Source: Bacteroidales bacterium
GTDB lineage: Bacteria > Bacteroidota > Bacteroidia > Bacteroidales > VadinHA17
Length of the DNA: 64,000 nucleotides
Assembly: GCA_021738535.1 (NCBI GenBank)
Contig: JAIPBU010000003.1
Location: forward strand, 110,559-174,558
Reading direction: 5' to 3'
Shown here: one piece after another, positions 62,826 through 64,000 of the stretch
Numbering within the stretch: the first letter of the stretch is position 1
Layout: the number at the start of each line of letters is the position of its first letter
Made by a program: the position numbers and the translations under genes
The notes under the pieces: generated by a model
The model's database searches: none
The model's input: only the letters and a program-made list of their open reading frames with translations
What the model was told of the DNA's origin: nothing

Positions 62826-62873
62826 GAGAGGTTCTCCCCGTCAGCTATCGCTGGCGGGGCTGCCTACTCGATT
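62826..62873. repeat. 48-bp hairpin repeat, copy 2 (intact stem)
   Basis: Contains CCCCGTCAGC-TATC-GCTGGCGGGG (62836-62859), a 10-bp stem with one G-T wobble and a 4-nt loop. It supplies the last residues and stop codon of higA and may act as its transcript end. The copy at 59466-59513 is degenerate. Confidence 0.6.
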
Positions 62874-63169
62874 AGATTGCGTTTTTTTGTTCTTTTAATA
62901 TTTAGAAAAGCTTCTCTATTTATACTTTTCTCTTCTTCGATATCATAGTCATTTTGTAAGCCCAACCAAAATTTTGGGGAGTTTCCAAAATATCGACTAA
63001 GCCTAAGTGCAGTATCGGCAGTTATTCTTCTTTTTCCCTTCAATATTTGTGATATTCTGGTTTGAGGAATATTCAAATCTTTTGCCAGTTTGTAAGCTGA
63101 TATTTCAAGAGGAATTAAGAATTCTTCAAGCAATATTTCTCCCGGGTGTATGTTTGGTAATTTCGCCAT
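62864..63169 (-). CDS. higA: HigA-family antitoxin (XRE helix-turn-helix)
   Basis: 101 residues from the ATG at 63169 (MAKLPNIHPGEILLEEFL); the upstream frame overlaps higB. HTH region SAYKLAKDLNIPQTRISQIL and the HigA signature TADTALRLSRYFGNSPKFWL with NDYDIEE. It neutralises the toxin and represses its operon. Follows higB by 7 bp: toxin first, the standard higBA order. The C-terminal end is formed by a dispersed hairpin repeat. Confidence 0.92.
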   Translation of the reverse strand: MAKLPNIHPGEILLEEFLIPLEISAYKLAKDLNIPQTRISQILKGKRRITADTALRLSRYFGNSPKFWLGLQNDYDIEEEKSINREAFLNIKRTKKRNLIE

Positions 63170-63176
63170 GTCCTGT

Positions 63177-63461
63177 CTATTTGTGATAGTCAATAATTTG
63201 TACCTGTTCTGCATTATTGTTATCCCAGATGAAGATTATTCTCCATTGGTCATTAATTCTTATACTATGATAATCCTTAAGTTTCCCTTTTAACTTTTCA
63301 AGCCTGCTCGAGGGAGGCACTCGAAGATCGACAATATCTTGTGAGTTGTGTATCATCCTCAGTTTCCTCCTCCCAATTTTCTGAATTTCAAAAGGGATCT
63401 TCCTCACAGTTTCACCACTCCAGATTTTCTCAGTATTCTTATCACCAAAACTTATTATCAT
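63177..63461 (-). CDS. higB: HigB-family toxin (RelE-like mRNA interferase)
   Basis: 94 residues with the HigB/RelE pattern: TEKIWSGETVRKIP, RKLRMIHNSQDIVDLRVPPS, RLEKLKGKLKDYHSIRIN and QWRIIFIWD, then QVQIIDYHK. The family cuts ribosome-bound mRNA when not held by HigA. Complete, unlike its truncated near-twin at 58307-58549. Confidence 0.92.
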   Translation of the reverse strand: MIISFGDKNTEKIWSGETVRKIPFEIQKIGRRKLRMIHNSQDIVDLRVPPSSRLEKLKGKLKDYHSIRINDQWRIIFIWDNNNAEQVQIIDYHK

Positions 63462-63651
63462 ATAGTAACGATTAACGATACTGACGCCAAAGGTAAGTAA
63501 AAATGTTTGTTTTCAAAAAATAAGAGCGGCTTTTATTAATGCAGCCTACCGTATGTGGATAAGCTCTGATTGAGTTTATTTTCTCTATAAAAAGTAAATC
63601 TATCTGCTATTTATGGCTTCCTCCTCCGCCTTTCAGGCTGCGGCGGACCGT
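63462..63651. other. Intergenic sequence right of higBA
   Basis: About 190 bp before the second 221-bp repeat. GCCTTTCAGGCTGCGGC near 63629-63645 is locally G+C-rich and partly self-complementary. No gene or RNA is supported; the higBA promoter should lie at the left end. Confidence 0.3.
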
Positions 63652-63872
63652 GCAGGGACCTTTGTAGCTAGTCATGGGAACCTTTCCTATTTACTACAAT
63701 TTAAGTCACGATAATTAATTCCATGAACCAAAGGCCCCTGAGCAAAAGAAAGTAGTTTAGTAACTAACTGCAGCTAGTTGACAACTGCACTTAGCATCAT
63801 TATTCTGGTAGGTCGTCGAAGGGCTGTTGATTTCTGCATCTAGCTGAATTATTATGCCACATCGTCGAAGGG
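63652..63872. repeat. 221-bp dispersed repeat, copy 2
   Basis: Gap-free match to 39481-39701, including the identical GTAGGTCGTCGAAGGGC boundary. The inverted ends are less perfect here (GCAGGGACCTTTG / CAAAGGCCCCTGA). It lies 28 bp downstream of the stop codon of the GIY-YIG gene at the window edge. Confidence 0.7.
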
Positions 63873-63900
63873 CTGTTCCTACCACTACCACGCAACCCAT

Positions 63901-64000
63901 TTACTTCTTTCCCCTGTAACTTTTCTCAGATAGACCTGGTAGTCTCCCTTTCATTCCCTTGATCAATGCTTTTTTCTTTTCCCGTCTCCACCCTTGAATT
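63901..64000 (-). CDS. GIY-YIG nuclease, C-terminal end (partial)
   Basis: The minus strand reads IQGWRREKKKALIKGMKGRL, then PGLSEKSYRGKK and stop, entering from beyond the right edge. IQGWRREKKKALI matches the closing (REK)QIQGWxRxKKEALI segment of small GIY-YIG nucleases, which are widespread and mobile in Bacteroidota. Only 32 residues are visible, and the catalytic GIY and YIG parts lie outside the window, so the call rests on this one segment. The similar broken segment at 47222-47310 supports a multi-copy gene. Confidence 0.6.
   Translation of the reverse strand, partial: IQGWRREKKKALIKGMKGRLPGLSEKSYRGKK

Overview
The window looks like chromosomal DNA of a Bacteroidota bacterium (class Bacteroidia). 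Grounds: a type IX secretion (Por) C-terminal sorting domain, many lipoproteins with a short signal ending in S-C, GH92 and DUF1680/GH127 glycosidases, DUF4465, DUF4369/DUF5106 thioredoxin-fold and 6-bladed beta-propeller proteins, and promoters of the TTTG-N19/20-TAnnTTTG type. No tRNA, rRNA, CRISPR array, phage module or intact transposase was recognised.

Layout. 1-7.4 kb: 3' end of yidC, then a LacI-type regulator, a large transglutaminase-like lipoprotein and a GH92 alpha-mannosidase-type lipoprotein in one apparent operon. 7.4-14 kb: a cobalamin riboswitch heading a B12-uptake operon (DUF4465 lipoprotein, trypsin-like protease with a type IX sorting tail, BtuF-, BtuC- and BtuD-like proteins) with no TonB-dependent receptor inside it. 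14-20 kb: thioredoxin-fold protein, glycosyltransferase, D-threonine aldolase/D-serine dehydratase-like enzyme, YihY membrane protein, BioG-like esterase, and a 6S-like RNA on the minus strand with its own promoter and terminator. 20-26 kb: C69 peptidase, two tandem aconitase-superfamily fusion proteins, exonuclease III. 26-36 kb (minus strand): GH127-type glycosidase; an overlapping cphB-cphA-isoaspartyl peptidase operon for cyanophycin turnover; hflK-hflC. 36-43 kb: CPBP protease, membrane-anchored AraC regulator, methyltransferase, a broken DUF4349 gene next to a dispersed repeat, serine hydrolase, beta-propeller. 42.9-47.2 kb: argB-argD-argC-argJ operon. 47-58 kb: hydrolases, OmpA-like protein, ECF sigma factor with a membrane partner, hybrid histidine kinase and a CheB/CheR/PAS protein interrupted by an in-frame stop.

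From about 39 kb, and densely from 52 kb to the end, the DNA is visibly more A+T-rich and has an accessory character. It holds several dispersed repeat families, gene fragments (DUF4349, NAD-binding, kelch, a second higB), a higBA toxin-antitoxin pair, an S8 protease gene bracketed by two similar attC-like inverted repeats, and the C-terminus of a GIY-YIG nuclease at the right edge directly beside a 221-bp repeat whose second copy lies at 39.5 kb.

Most noteworthy: the 6S-like RNA gene; the B12 operon with a surface-targeted protease but no receptor; the complete make-and-degrade cyanophycin operon about 9 kb from an arginine operon; and the repeat/cassette landscape of the right-hand third.
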